The notes beneath the pieces were generated by a model that saw nothing but the letters and a program-made list of their open reading frames with translations, did not search any database and was not told the DNA's origin. A stretch of 64,000 nt of DNA from Bacteroidota bacterium (GTDB lineage Bacteria; Bacteroidota; Bacteroidia; NS11-12g; UBA9320), in the NCBI GenBank assembly GCA_024679565.1, contig JAIBDD010000007.1:1-64000 (forward strand), in the 5' to 3' direction. Positions 26,818-36,006 of the stretch are shown here, piece by piece (position 1 is the stretch's first letter; every line of letters starts with the position of its first letter). The translations under genes were made by a program, and so were the position numbers.

Positions 26818-27360
26818 ATGAAAATAATTAAGTACGTCTTAATCTTTGTTGGATTTGGCTTGGCAGGAACCATTTTGGCGACCTTTTTTGCACCAAAAAA
26901 TCATATTGTGGTCCACAGTGTGACCATCAATCAACCGCTTGAAGAATGTTGGGACGCTACATTTAATCCATCAATAATTCCAAACTGGCGTGATAATCTA
27001 GACAGTGTAGAAACCGTTTCAGGCGTTTACGACGAATCCGGATATAAAGCTCTTTTTGTATTTAGTGATCAAGAACAAGTGTCAAAACCTTCCTACGAAA
27101 TAGATTCTGTATTTAACCTTGAGTCCGCTACGTCATCAATTGTATTGAACGACAAAATTAGACTTGATACGAAATATGAGTTTTCAGCTGTAGACTCGGC
27201 TTCAACAGAATTAAAAGTAACAACCATATTGACCCCAAGCGGGTGGATGTTTAAAGTCATGTTTGCTGGGTCAGGAAATGGGTTAGAGTTGAAGCGTCAG
27301 GCAGAACTCGATAACTTAAAGAAGTGGTTAGAAAATCAATCTACCACACCAAACCAATAA
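26818..27360 (+). CDS. SRPBCC-family protein, membrane-anchored
   Basis: The 180-residue protein has an N-terminal membrane segment (about 4-24) and one SRPBCC/polyketide-cyclase-like domain (INQPLEECWDATFNPSIIPN ... KVMFAGSGNGLELKRQAELD). Family members bind hydrophobic ligands. No specific function can be given. It is transcribed from its own promoter box 4 nt upstream. Its last 20 bases overlap the 3' end of the opposing DUF456 gene. Confidence 0.8.
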   Translation: MKIIKYVLIFVGFGLAGTILATFFAPKNHIVVHSVTINQPLEECWDATFNPSIIPNWRDNLDSVETVSGVYDESGYKALFVFSDQEQVSKPSYEIDSVFNLESATSSIVLNDKIRLDTKYEFSAVDSASTELKVTTILTPSGWMFKVMFAGSGNGLELKRQAELDNLKKWLENQSTTPNQ

Positions 27361-27829
27361 ACTTTACCCCCACGTATACAACTACGCCCAGTTTAAGAAC
27401 AACACCTCCTACAAATCCGAGGAAAGAACCTATGCCTGATTTAAACGCCGTTTGATTGTCTTGACCTGAAATTAATTCACCAACAATGGCGCCTGCAAAG
27501 GGGCCAACTAAAATGGTTAATGGGCCAAGAATAGGGAAAATAAAGGCGAGAATAAGCCCTATTATACTCCCGCGCTTTCCTGCGTCTGTCCCACCAAATT
27601 TTTTGGTACCCCAAATGGGTAAAAAATAATCAAGTACTGTAACCGCAATAACGATTACCCCAAGCCAAATGAGCATGCTCGTCTCGGGTATTACGTCTTC
27701 TGAACTATGGAACAATAAGCCCAGTAAAGAGAGGAATGCGATAGGTGGCCCAGGTATGATTGGTGCGATACAGCCAACAACGCCTAACAATAAGAAAACA
27801 ATTCCAAGGATGATTAAAACAACGTCCAT
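27341..27829 (-). CDS. DUF456 membrane protein
   Basis: A 162-residue protein made of about four membrane helices with glycine-rich turns (GCIAPIIPGPPIAFLSLLGL, LDYFLPIWGTKKFGGTDAGKRG, GPFAGAIVGELISGQ), which is the DUF456 signature. Family function is unknown, and a small-molecule or ion permease has been guessed from the glycine pattern. Its 3' end overlaps the convergent SRPBCC gene by 20 bp. Confidence 0.9.
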   Translation of the reverse strand: MDVVLIILGIVFLLLGVVGCIAPIIPGPPIAFLSLLGLLFHSSEDVIPETSMLIWLGVIVIAVTVLDYFLPIWGTKKFGGTDAGKRGSIIGLILAFIFPILGPLTILVGPFAGAIVGELISGQDNQTAFKSGIGSFLGFVGGVVLKLGVVVYVGVKFIGLVW

Positions 27830-27905
27830 GTAACAAATATAGAACCGTAACGGCGTGGATAAGGGTGAATTTTACAAAACCAAACAGAAAATCTATAAAC
27901 AAAGG

Positions 27906-27913
27906 TATTTTTG
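27906..27913 (+). promoter_or_regulatory. TAnnTTTG box of the aldolase gene
   Basis: TATTTTTG, 15 nt before ATG 27929. It drives the aldolase-hydratase/decarboxylase pair. No clear -33. Confidence 0.58.
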
Positions 27914-27928
27914 AAGTCGAATTAGATT

Positions 27929-28936
27929 ATGGAGCTATACATTCAAGACGTTACCCTCAGAGACGGGATGCATGCTATTCGGCATCAGTATACCCAACAA
28001 CAAATCAAAGATCTTGCCATTGCACTAGATCGCGCCAAGGTTGATGCTATTGAGATTGCCCACGGCGATGGACTATCTGGAGGTAGCTTTAACTACGGTT
28101 TTGGTGCTCACACAGATGGGGACTGGCTCGAAGGTGTTGCAGAGGAATTAAATCATGCGATGTTAACAACGTTGCTTATCCCCGGAATCGGCACCATTGA
28201 TGATTTAAAAAAGGCGTATGCTTTGGGTGTTAGATCGGTTCGCGTTGCCACACATTGCACCGAAGCAGACATATCGCAACAACACATCGAAGCGGCAAAA
28301 AACATGGGTATGGATGTCGGTGGATTTTTGATGATGTCGCATATGAACACACCTACCAAACTTGCTGAACAAGCAAAATTGATGGAGCAATATGGGGCAG
28401 ACTGTGTTTATGTGACCGATAGTGCAGGGGCATTGTTAATGCATGAGGTGGCTGACAGAATGAAGGCTTTCAAAGACACGTTGGATGAAAAAACCGAGAT
28501 AGGAATACATTGTCACCATAACTTGGGTCTTGGTGTTGCCAATACGATAGTTGCCATGGAACATGGAGCAAAACGACTTGATGCATCGTTGGCAGGAATG
28601 GGTGCTGGTGCAGGTAATTGCCCATTAGAGGTACTCATTGCTGTGTTAAATAAAATGGATGCAAAGCACCATTCAGATTTACATCAATTGATGGATTTAG
28701 CAGACGACGAAATAAGACCACTCCAAACCAGACCTGTTCGCGTAGATCGGGAAACACTGAGTTTGGGTTACGCAGGGGTCTATTCCAGCTTTTTGCTTCA
28801 TAGCGAACGCGCTGCGCAGCGTTATGGCTTAGATACAAGGGATATCTTGGAAGAATTGGGTAAACGAGAAATGGTAGGCGGACAAGAAGACATGATTTTG
28901 GATGTTGCCTTGGATATGAAAAAAAAGAAGAAATGA
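27929..28936 (+). CDS. 4-hydroxy-2-oxovalerate aldolase
   Basis: A DRE-TIM metallolyase that splits 4-hydroxy-2-oxovalerate to pyruvate and acetaldehyde, the last step of the meta-cleavage pathway for aromatics. The 335-residue protein has the catalytic and metal motif [13 protein letters not shown] near 8-20 and the family phrase [18 protein letters not shown] near 42-59. Metal histidines are in [16 protein letters not shown] near 189-204. [19 protein letters not shown] follows. These make MhpE/DmpG/BphI orthology clear. The usual partner acetaldehyde dehydrogenase is not next to it. The next gene starts inside its last four bases (ATGA overlap), so the pair is one operon. Confidence 0.93.
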   Translation: MELYIQDVTLRDGMHAIRHQYTQQQIKDLAIALDRAKVDAIEIAHGDGLSGGSFNYGFGAHTDGDWLEGVAEELNHAMLTTLLIPGIGTIDDLKKAYALGVRSVRVATHCTEADISQQHIEAAKNMGMDVGGFLMMSHMNTPTKLAEQAKLMEQYGADCVYVTDSAGALLMHEVADRMKAFKDTLDEKTEIGIHCHHNLGLGVANTIVAMEHGAKRLDASLAGMGAGAGNCPLEVLIAVLNKMDAKHHSDLHQLMDLADDEIRPLQTRPVRVDRETLSLGYAGVYSSFLLHSERAAQRYGLDTRDILEELGKREMVGGQEDMILDVALDMKKKKK

Positions 28937-29694
28937 ACAAAGAGTCAATAGCAAAACAATTAGACCATGCTGCAACTTCAGCCGAAGCAGTAGAGCAAAT
29001 TAGTTTAACGCAACAGTTTACAGAAGATGAAGCCTATGAAATTCAGGCCCAGTCTATGGAAGAACGGTACACGCGAGATGACCATTTCGTTGGGTTAAAG
29101 TTGGGCTTTACCAGTTTTGCTAAAATGGAGCAAATGGGAGTGCACGATATGATCTGGGGCCGTTTAACCAAAAATATGTGGATCGAAAATGGTGGAGAGG
29201 TTAGTTTATCTAACTTTATCCATCCGCGAGCAGAACCTGAAATTGCGTTCAAACTAAAGAAAGACCTAGACCGCGAAATTAGTTTAGAAGAGATACCTGA
29301 ATTCATTGATTCATGTTGCACGGCAATAGAAATCATTGACTCGAGATATAAGAATTTTAAGTTTTCACTTGAAGACGTTATTGCAGACAATTGCTCCTCA
29401 ACAGGTTTCATCTTGGGCGACTGGAAGCCACTTCCAGCTAGTCTAAATGATTTGCAGATGTCATTGTCTTTTGACGGTGAGGTGGTAGAATCAGATTCGA
29501 GTAACGCCATTTTGGACAACCCGTATCTGTCTGTGTGCAATGCCTCAAGGTTAGCGGCAAAATACGGACAACTGTTTCCTAAGGGTTCGGTTTTATTAGC
29601 GGGTGCTGCTACTCCTGCTGTTTTTATTAAACCAAATTCTGTGGTTTCGGCTGAGGTTGAAACGTTAGGTGGTGTCTCAGTTAAGGTAGTTTAG
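28933..29694 (+). CDS. 2-oxo-3-hexenedioate decarboxylase / 2-keto-4-pentenoate hydratase
   Basis: A fumarylacetoacetase-fold enzyme of the meta-cleavage pathway, 253 residues. Signature elements are [20 protein letters not shown], the metal-ligand stretch [15 protein letters not shown] near 97-111 and [14 protein letters not shown] near 131-144. The decarboxylase (DmpH/XylI) and hydratase (DmpE/MhpD) subfamilies are very close, and motif reading alone slightly favours the decarboxylase. Either product feeds the aldolase encoded just upstream. In Bacteroidota such pairs occur in 3-hydroxyanthranilate/tryptophan catabolism as well as aromatic degradation, but no upstream enzymes are in this window. 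Confidence 0.87.
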   Translation: MNKESIAKQLDHAATSAEAVEQISLTQQFTEDEAYEIQAQSMEERYTRDDHFVGLKLGFTSFAKMEQMGVHDMIWGRLTKNMWIENGGEVSLSNFIHPRAEPEIAFKLKKDLDREISLEEIPEFIDSCCTAIEIIDSRYKNFKFSLEDVIADNCSSTGFILGDWKPLPASLNDLQMSLSFDGEVVESDSSNAILDNPYLSVCNASRLAAKYGQLFPKGSVLLAGAATPAVFIKPNSVVSAEVETLGGVSVKVV

Positions 29695-29756
29695 ATTTAA
29701 GTACAACACAAAACAAAGTTTGTCGTAAGCGGTTCCATATAAAGATTTCCAATACA

Positions 29757-30878
29757 ATGTTAAAACAGGTTAAAATTAGAAGGAGTATTGTTTTTGGGTT
29801 TATATTGATTGGTGTCACGATACTCGTCTTTAAGAAAATTTCAACTAAGGCTCAGAAGGCCGAAAACAAAACAAGTTTTCAGAAGCTAAGTGTGCAAGCC
29901 GCTCAAGTTAAAAACAGTGATCAAAAGTTATTAATTGATCTAAGTGGTAAACTAGTAGCCAAAAACAGAATTGACATCTTTACGGAAGTAAGTGGGGTAT
30001 TACTTTCAAATAATTTTAGAGAGGGTATTCGGTTTAAAAAAGGTCAAGTTATTGCACGAATTGATAACAGCGAGCTGCGAGCAACAATTAAATCTCAGAA
30101 AAGTGTTTTACTCAATAGCGTTGCTCAAATCTTACCTGATTTAGCTATTGATTTCCCCAATGAACTTGAAAAATGGAAACGTTTTCATTCTGCAATAGAT
30201 TTTGATAATAGCTTACCGGAACTACCAGAGATAAGCAATGAAAAAATAAAAATGTTCGTTTCGAGCCGGAATGTTTTTTCAAACTATTTTAGCATAAAGG
30301 CACAAGAAGTGAGGCTAGCAAAACACGTCATTAAGGCACCTTTTAGTGGGTCTCTAAGTAGCACAGATATTAATCCTGGAACTCTTGTTAGAGCAGGTCA
30401 GCGCATTGGGTCCTATATTCAGCCAAATGCATTTGAATTAGAAGCATCGGTAAGTTTGGATGATTTAAAGTTTATTGATGTTGGAAGAACGGTTATCCTT
30501 ACAAGTTCTGACTATGATAAGTGGGATGGCAAAGTCCTCAGAATTAACGACCAACTCGATCCGTCTACACAAAGTGTTAAAGTTTATGTTGGTGTAAATG
30601 ATGCAACCTTGAAGGAAGGGCAATACCTGACGGCCATTGTTGAGGGGATTACACTAAAGAATGTAGTAGCAATTCCGCGTAGTTTACTGGTAGGAAATGA
30701 TGAAGTCTATGTAATTGAAAATGATTCGGTTTTGATGCGTGAGAAGGTAAATGTCGTGTATAAAGGCACCGAATTTATGTATGTAATGAATCTAGCTGAC
30801 GGAACACAATACTTGAATCAAGTGATTTCTAGCGTGCACGAAGGAATGATTGTTACAGTTTTGAAAAACCAAGAATAA
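29757..30878 (+). CDS. RND efflux periplasmic adaptor subunit
   Basis: A membrane fusion protein of the HlyD/AcrA family, 373 residues. It has an N-terminal membrane anchor (about 9-26), a biotinyl-lipoyl half-motif (VSGVLLSNNFREGIRFKKGQ and its partner APFSGSLSSTDINPGTLVRAGQ), a short helical hairpin, and a beta-barrel domain (FIDVGRTVILTSSDYDKWDG). It bridges the inner-membrane pump and outer-membrane channel encoded next. The helical hairpin is short, as in many Bacteroidota adaptors. First gene of a four-gene operon: the pump follows after one base. Confidence 0.92.
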   Translation: MLKQVKIRRSIVFGFILIGVTILVFKKISTKAQKAENKTSFQKLSVQAAQVKNSDQKLLIDLSGKLVAKNRIDIFTEVSGVLLSNNFREGIRFKKGQVIARIDNSELRATIKSQKSVLLNSVAQILPDLAIDFPNELEKWKRFHSAIDFDNSLPELPEISNEKIKMFVSSRNVFSNYFSIKAQEVRLAKHVIKAPFSGSLSSTDINPGTLVRAGQRIGSYIQPNAFELEASVSLDDLKFIDVGRTVILTSSDYDKWDGKVLRINDQLDPSTQSVKVYVGVNDATLKEGQYLTAIVEGITLKNVVAIPRSLLVGNDEVYVIENDSVLMREKVNVVYKGTEFMYVMNLADGTQYLNQVISSVHEGMIVTVLKNQE

Positions 30879-30879
30879 C

Positions 30880-33800
30880 GTGCGGAAAATCATCTCATTT
30901 TTTATCAAATACCCAATCACGACAAACGTGCTGATGGTATTGATGATCATATTTGGTTTTGCCTCTTATTTCAAATTGAATGCAAGCTTTTTCCCTATTG
31001 TACCCAACCGAATTGTAAACATCCAGCTTGTTTATCCTGGCGCATCACCAGAAGAAATTGAAGAGGGAGTTGTTGTCAAAATTGAAGAAAAATTAAAAGG
31101 TGTTTCAGGTGTTGAGCGTATCACCTCAAAAAGTCAAGAAAACGCCGCAACCATTACAGTTGAAATTGAAAAAGGCTATAAGACGAATATCGCTTTAGAG
31201 GACGTTAAAAATTCGGTAAATGCGATTAACTCCTTTCCTGTAGGCTTAGAAAAACCGATAGTAGTTTTAAAAGAAAACTTAAATGCTACGGCAACGTTTG
31301 CCTTAACGGGTAAAAACATTGACCTAAAAATTCTTAAAGAGTTTGCGAGGCAAGTAGAAACAGACCTTTTAAGCCAAGAAGGTATTTCTAAGGTAGAGCT
31401 AAGCGGTTTCCCTGAAGAGGAAATAGAGGTAGCACTAAGTGAGGATGCTATGCGGGCGTACAACGTCAGTTTTAATCAGATTTCTTCAGCGATAAGCGGG
31501 AGTAACGTTGATATTACCGGAGGCACTATAAAAACAAAGGCAGAAGAATTACTTATTCGAGGACGAAGCAAAGGATACTATGCCAGGGAGCTTGAAAGTA
31601 TAGTTGTTAAAGCTACCAAAGATGGTAAGGTGGTTCGATTGGGTGATCTCGCCGAAGTCAAAGATAGGTGGGCCGATAATCCAAACAAAAGTGTGGTGAA
31701 TAAGGAACGTGGTGTTGAAATTAATGTGAGCAGTACCGATGAGCAAAACTTAATGCAGAATGCGGCTTTTGTTAGAGACTATATCAAAGATTTTAATGCC
31801 GTCAATACGAAAGTAACCGCAACGTTAATTTCCGATAGAAGTGTAACGTTAAATGAGCGTCGAGACCTTCTTATAAAAAATGGAGGTACTGGGATGATTT
31901 TGGTACTTATTTTACTCGCACTATTCCTCAACATCAGAATTGCTTTTTGGGTTGCAGTGGGAATCCCAATATCTTTTTTCGGCATGATCGTTTTGGCCGC
32001 TTATGTGGGTGTTACCATAAACGTAATTTCACTTTTTGGGATGATTATCGTATTGGGTATCTTGGTTGACGACGCTATTGTTATTGCTGAAAATATTTAT
32101 CACCACTACGAAAAAGGGAAGTCTCCATTAAGAGCAGCAATTGATGGAACAATGGAAGTCATTACGGCAGTATTGTCTGCGGTTTTTACTACAATCATTG
32201 CTTTTTCATTCTTCTTTATGGTCGATGGTCGTGCAGGTGATTTTTTCTCAGAGTTAGCCTTTGTTGTGATCGCAACCTTACTCGTTTCTATGATTGAAGC
32301 TTTGATCATTTTACCAAGCCATATGGCACATTCAAAAGCGCTTAAATCAGGTGAAAAGTCAAAGAATAAATTGGAACGTACAACAGATAAGCTAATGTAT
32401 TATTTGCGTGACAAAATTTACGCTCCAGTTCTACGCTATAGTTTAAACAATAAGTTTTTGACCATGGTTGCCGTATTCAGTGCACTTATCATCACAGTAG
32501 GGGCATTTAAAGGAGGCCTTATTAAGGCGACATTTTTCCCATTTATCGAGCGCGACAACATTGATATTTCGTTGACGATGCCGGCAGGAACAAGGCCTGA
32601 AATAACCGAACAGAAGCTAATGCAAATTGAAGATGCAGTAGAAGTGGTAAACGATGATTATGCATCCAAAAGGGAAGATGGTTTAAATATTGTCGACAAT
32701 GTGGTTCGGAAAGTAGGGCCTGGAACCAATGTTGGTGCGGTAAGCATCTCCCTGTTAAAAGGTGAAACACGAGGTATACCGAGTTATCAAATAGAAAATG
32801 AAATAAGGAAAAAAGTAGGGACAATAGCTGGAGCAGAAAAATTGACGTTTGGTGTTGGTAATCCCTTTGGAAAGCCCGTTTCGGTTACGTTGTTGAGTAG
32901 AGACAATGAACAACTATCCTTGGCTAAGACAGAAGTTAAAGCGGCCATGAACAAGTTCTCCGAACTTAAAGACGTTGTTGTCAACGAACAACCCGGTCCA
33001 CAAGAAATTAGACTAGCATTAAAAGAGAAAGCATACCTCCTAGGTCTTTCCGAGTCTAGTATTATGGGACAGATTCGTCAAGGATTTTTTGGACATGAAG
33101 TGCAGCGTTTGCAACGTGGAATTGATGAAGTTAAAGTTTGGGTTCGTTACAACGAGTCTAATAGGGCGTCAATCAAAAATCTAGAGGACATGAGGATCCG
33201 AACACAGACAGGTGAGGAGTATCCATTAAAAGAATTGGCTACATATACAAAACAACGAGGAGTCGTCAATATTAGCCACATAGATGCAAAGCGGGAAGTG
33301 ACCGTTGAGGCCGACGTGATTGGGCCACAGATTAGTGCTCCTGACGTAATTGAAGATTTACGTTTAAACTATGTCACCCAGATTCTGCAGAAGTATCCAT
33401 CGGTTACACCACTGTATGAAGGCCAAAATCGTGAGGCTGCAAAAACTCAAAAATCTGCAAAAACGGCGTTACCTCTTGTTCTAATATTAATCATTTCTTT
33501 GATTGTATTTACGTTCAGAAGCGTTGGGCAGACCTTAGCCATATTTGCGCTTATTCCATTTAGCTTAATTGGTGTTGCTTGGGGCCACTTTTTACACAAC
33601 AATCAGCTCAGTATCTTGTCTTTTTTAGGGATTGTCGCTTTGATTGGGATAATCGTAAATGACTCGTTGGTGTTGGTTACCAAGCTAAACAGTTATTTAA
33701 AGGAAGGAATGAAGTTTAAAGATGCTGTATTTCAGGCGGGATATATGCGGTTTAGAGCAATCTTCTTAACATCTGCCACTACAATTGCTGGTCTTGCTCC

Positions 33801-34032
33801 ATTATTATTTGAAAGAAGTTTCCAAGCACAATTTCTGAAACCAATGGCCATTGCAGTAGCTTATGGAATTGGAATTGCGACTGTGTTAACATTAATCGTG
33901 CTTCCAGTAATCTTATTGGTTTTGAATCACATACGGGTGTGGTGGAGGCATTTTTGGTATGGACAGGAAGTGTCGCACGAATCTGTTGAACCAGCTATTA
34001 GAGAATTAAAAGTAGACAATGAATCAGATTAG
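30880..34032 (+). CDS. RND efflux inner-membrane permease
   Basis: A proton-driven exporter of the HAE/AcrB superfamily, 1050 residues with 12 membrane helices in two halves and two large periplasmic loops. The start region IKYPITTNVLMVLMIIFGFA and the loop opening FPIVPNRIVNIQLVYPGASPEEIEEGV are classic. The proton-relay aspartates sit in GILVDDAIVIAENI (about D396-D397). VNDSLVLVTKL lies in the second half. It starts with GTG 30880, one base after the adaptor. The 3' end overlaps the outer-membrane factor gene by 14 bases. Substrate cannot be told from sequence. The neighbouring catabolic genes make export of a hydrophobic aromatic or lipid plausible only as inference. Confidence 0.95.
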   Translation: MRKIISFFIKYPITTNVLMVLMIIFGFASYFKLNASFFPIVPNRIVNIQLVYPGASPEEIEEGVVVKIEEKLKGVSGVERITSKSQENAATITVEIEKGYKTNIALEDVKNSVNAINSFPVGLEKPIVVLKENLNATATFALTGKNIDLKILKEFARQVETDLLSQEGISKVELSGFPEEEIEVALSEDAMRAYNVSFNQISSAISGSNVDITGGTIKTKAEELLIRGRSKGYYARELESIVVKATKDGKVVRLGDLAEVKDRWADNPNKSVVNKERGVEINVSSTDEQNLMQNAAFVRDYIKDFNAVNTKVTATLISDRSVTLNERRDLLIKNGGTGMILVLILLALFLNIRIAFWVAVGIPISFFGMIVLAAYVGVTINVISLFGMIIVLGILVDDAIVIAENIYHHYEKGKSPLRAAIDGTMEVITAVLSAVFTTIIAFSFFFMVDGRAGDFFSELAFVVIATLLVSMIEALIILPSHMAHSKALKSGEKSKNKLERTTDKLMYYLRDKIYAPVLRYSLNNKFLTMVAVFSALIITVGAFKGGLIKATFFPFIERDNIDISLTMPAGTRPEITEQKLMQIEDAVEVVNDDYASKREDGLNIVDNVVRKVGPGTNVGAVSISLLKGETRGIPSYQIENEIRKKVGTIAGAEKLTFGVGNPFGKPVSVTLLSRDNEQLSLAKTEVKAAMNKFSELKDVVVNEQPGPQEIRLALKEKAYLLGLSESSIMGQIRQGFFGHEVQRLQRGIDEVKVWVRYNESNRASIKNLEDMRIRTQTGEEYPLKELATYTKQRGVVNISHIDAKREVTVEADVIGPQISAPDVIEDLRLNYVTQILQKYPSVTPLYEGQNREAAKTQKSAKTALPLVLILIISLIVFTFRSVGQTLAIFALIPFSLIGVAWGHFLHNNQLSILSFLGIVALIGIIVNDSLVLVTKLNSYLKEGMKFKDAVFQAGYMRFRAIFLTSATTIAGLAPLLFERSFQAQFLKPMAIAVAYGIGIATVLTLIVLPVILLVLNHIRVWWRHFWYGQEVSHESVEPAIRELKVDNESD

Positions 34033-35356
34033 TTTTACCGTTCTGATGTTTATGTTGTGGATACATGTTGATACAGTATCGGCACAAATCACTGAGCGAT
34101 CAGAGAACCAAAATTCTATGTCGATTGAAACCTGTGTGTCAACCGTATTAAGCAACAATTTTGATGTAACCTTGGCAACCTTTGAAAATCAGATTGCTTC
34201 ACAATCTGCGACAAAAGGAAATGCTGGTTTATTACCGAGTATAGGCGTTAATGGCGGGGCGAATTATAGCAACAACAATACGGAACTTAAGTTTGCCGGC
34301 GGCATACCTCCAACAAACGTAGAAGGGGCTCAGTCAACCAGTTTCAACGGATCATTAGGCGTAAACTACACCCTATATAATGGATTTGCGAATGTCAATA
34401 ACTTTGAGAAACTAAGGTATGCCAATGACCTTTCAGAAGCACAGCTGAGGCTAACCATTGAGAGTGCCGTGATTACAACCATTGGTGTATATCTCGATTT
34501 AGCGAAGATTCATGCAGACATCATAGCACTAAAAGAAACCATCGAAATTTCGTTGATTCGACTAAAGCGTGCAGAACTTGCACAGTCATTTGGAAGTGGC
34601 AGTCTTCTAACCATGTCTACGGCAAAAGTTGATTTGAATACCGATAGTGCTAATTTGTTAAATGCCTTAAACAATAAGGGTAATCTGGAGCGCCAATTGA
34701 ATTATTTAATGGGTCAACAAATTACAAATACCATACATATTAACACGGAGGTTAGCGCATTCGATAATATCACATTTGACAACATACTGTCGAAAGCGAA
34801 AAGCAACAACGTAAACTTGGTACTTGCCAGAATCAAAGTCAACGTAGCAGACATTGATAAAAGATTGGCCTCGGCTAATCAATATCCCAAAATTGATTTA
34901 AATGCCAGTTATGGGTTAAATAGCTCACAAAATGGAGCTGGCATCGTTTTAGAACAAAGCAATGTTGGTTTTGCAGGAGGGGTCACGATTAGTATCCCTA
35001 TTTTTTCAGGAGGTCGTACAAAAATTGCTATGGAAAATGCAGCAGTAAAAATGGAGAAAAGTACTGTTGTAAAAGAGCAAAATGTAAGATTGGTAGAGAA
35101 GGAAGTGCATGACTATTGGAGTAGTTATACGTATTTTAAATCCTTGTTATCCATGGAGAAAGAGAACGTGGAAACAGCAGAATTAAATGTACAACGGGCA
35201 AGAGAGCAGTTAAAGCTTGGGCAAATTACTTCTGTAGAATTTAGGCAAGCACAGCTTAATTTGCTGGCATCGAAGAACCGGATAAATTCGGCACAGTTTA
35301 ACCTAAAGAAAGCCGAGTATCAGTTGATAAGATTAAGTGGAGGTCTAGTAAAATGA
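34019..35356 (+). CDS. TolC-family outer-membrane efflux channel
   Basis: The outer-membrane component of the tripartite pump, 445 residues. A signal peptide (about 1-23, ending VSAQ) is followed by two repeats of the OEP helical-barrel fold. Both show the family start phrase (SIETCVSTVLSNNFDVTLAT) and the second-half phrase (ANQYPKIDLNASYGLNSSQN). It ends with the amphipathic helix LNLLASKNRINSAQFNLKKA. No lipobox cysteine, so it is anchored by the barrel alone. ATG 34019 lies inside the end of the pump gene, and its TGA overlaps the ATG of the next gene, showing tight translational coupling. Confidence 0.93.
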   Translation: MNQISFTVLMFMLWIHVDTVSAQITERSENQNSMSIETCVSTVLSNNFDVTLATFENQIASQSATKGNAGLLPSIGVNGGANYSNNNTELKFAGGIPPTNVEGAQSTSFNGSLGVNYTLYNGFANVNNFEKLRYANDLSEAQLRLTIESAVITTIGVYLDLAKIHADIIALKETIEISLIRLKRAELAQSFGSGSLLTMSTAKVDLNTDSANLLNALNNKGNLERQLNYLMGQQITNTIHINTEVSAFDNITFDNILSKAKSNNVNLVLARIKVNVADIDKRLASANQYPKIDLNASYGLNSSQNGAGIVLEQSNVGFAGGVTISIPIFSGGRTKIAMENAAVKMEKSTVVKEQNVRLVEKEVHDYWSSYTYFKSLLSMEKENVETAELNVQRAREQLKLGQITSVEFRQAQLNLLASKNRINSAQFNLKKAEYQLIRLSGGLVK

Positions 35357-35961
35357 AAATAATTTGTGTCGGACGAAATTATCGTAAACATGCCGAGGAG
35401 TTAGGCAACAAGGTGCCAGACGAGCCAGTTTTGTTTATGAAACCAGATTCTGCAATTCTCAGACAACGAGATGCTTTTTATATCCCTGATTTTTCTTCAG
35501 ATGTCCATTATGAAGCAGAAATCGTGGTTAAATTAAACCGACTTGGGAAAAGGATTCAAAGCAAGTTTGCACACAAGTATTATGCGGAGTTTACGGTTGG
35601 TATTGATTTTACGGCTCGCGATGTGCAGGCAAAGTTAAAAGCAAAGGGTTTGCCTTGGGAGAAAGCAAAAGGCTTTGATAGCAGTGCTGTTTGTGGTAAA
35701 TGGTTGCCCGTCGGTGATTATGACATGTCTAATCTGTCATTTGAACTCAAAAAAAATGGGCAGGTCGTTCAAAGCGGTAATACTTCTGAAATGTTGTTTT
35801 CGATAGACGAAATTATTGACTATACGTCTCAGTATTTTACCTTAAAAATTGGCGATCAAATATTTACGGGCACCCCAGAGGGTGTTGGCCCTGTTGCTCA
35901 CGGAGATATTCTTGAGGGATTTGTGGAAGGAACTAAGGTGTTAGAAGTTAAAGTCAAATAG
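35353..35961 (+). CDS. Fumarylacetoacetate hydrolase-family protein (acylpyruvase type)
   Basis: A small single-domain FAH enzyme of 202 residues. MKIICVGRNYRKHAEELGN and EPVLFMKPDSAIL open the fold. Metal ligands lie in VHYEAEIVVKLNR near 57-69, and GIDFTARDVQAKLKAKGLPW and IFTGTPEGVGPV follow. This matches the YcgM/FAHD1 group, which hydrolyses acylpyruvates or decarboxylates oxaloacetate. It overlaps the efflux channel gene by 4 bases (ATGA), so it is the fourth gene of the efflux operon, an unusual place for a catabolic enzyme. Confidence 0.9.
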   Translation: MKIICVGRNYRKHAEELGNKVPDEPVLFMKPDSAILRQRDAFYIPDFSSDVHYEAEIVVKLNRLGKRIQSKFAHKYYAEFTVGIDFTARDVQAKLKAKGLPWEKAKGFDSSAVCGKWLPVGDYDMSNLSFELKKNGQVVQSGNTSEMLFSIDEIIDYTSQYFTLKIGDQIFTGTPEGVGPVAHGDILEGFVEGTKVLEVKVK

Positions 35962-35993
35962 ATTATTTCTGCGGATGGTTCCGTGTCAATTTG

Positions 35994-36001
35994 TATTTTT
36001 G
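35994..36001 (+). promoter_or_regulatory. TAnnTTTG box, leaderless start of monooxygenase
   Basis: TATTTTTG ends five bases before ATG 36007. The longer frame start (GTG 35983) lies upstream of the box and would not be in such a transcript. Confidence 0.65.
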
Positions 36002-36006
36002 ATTTG

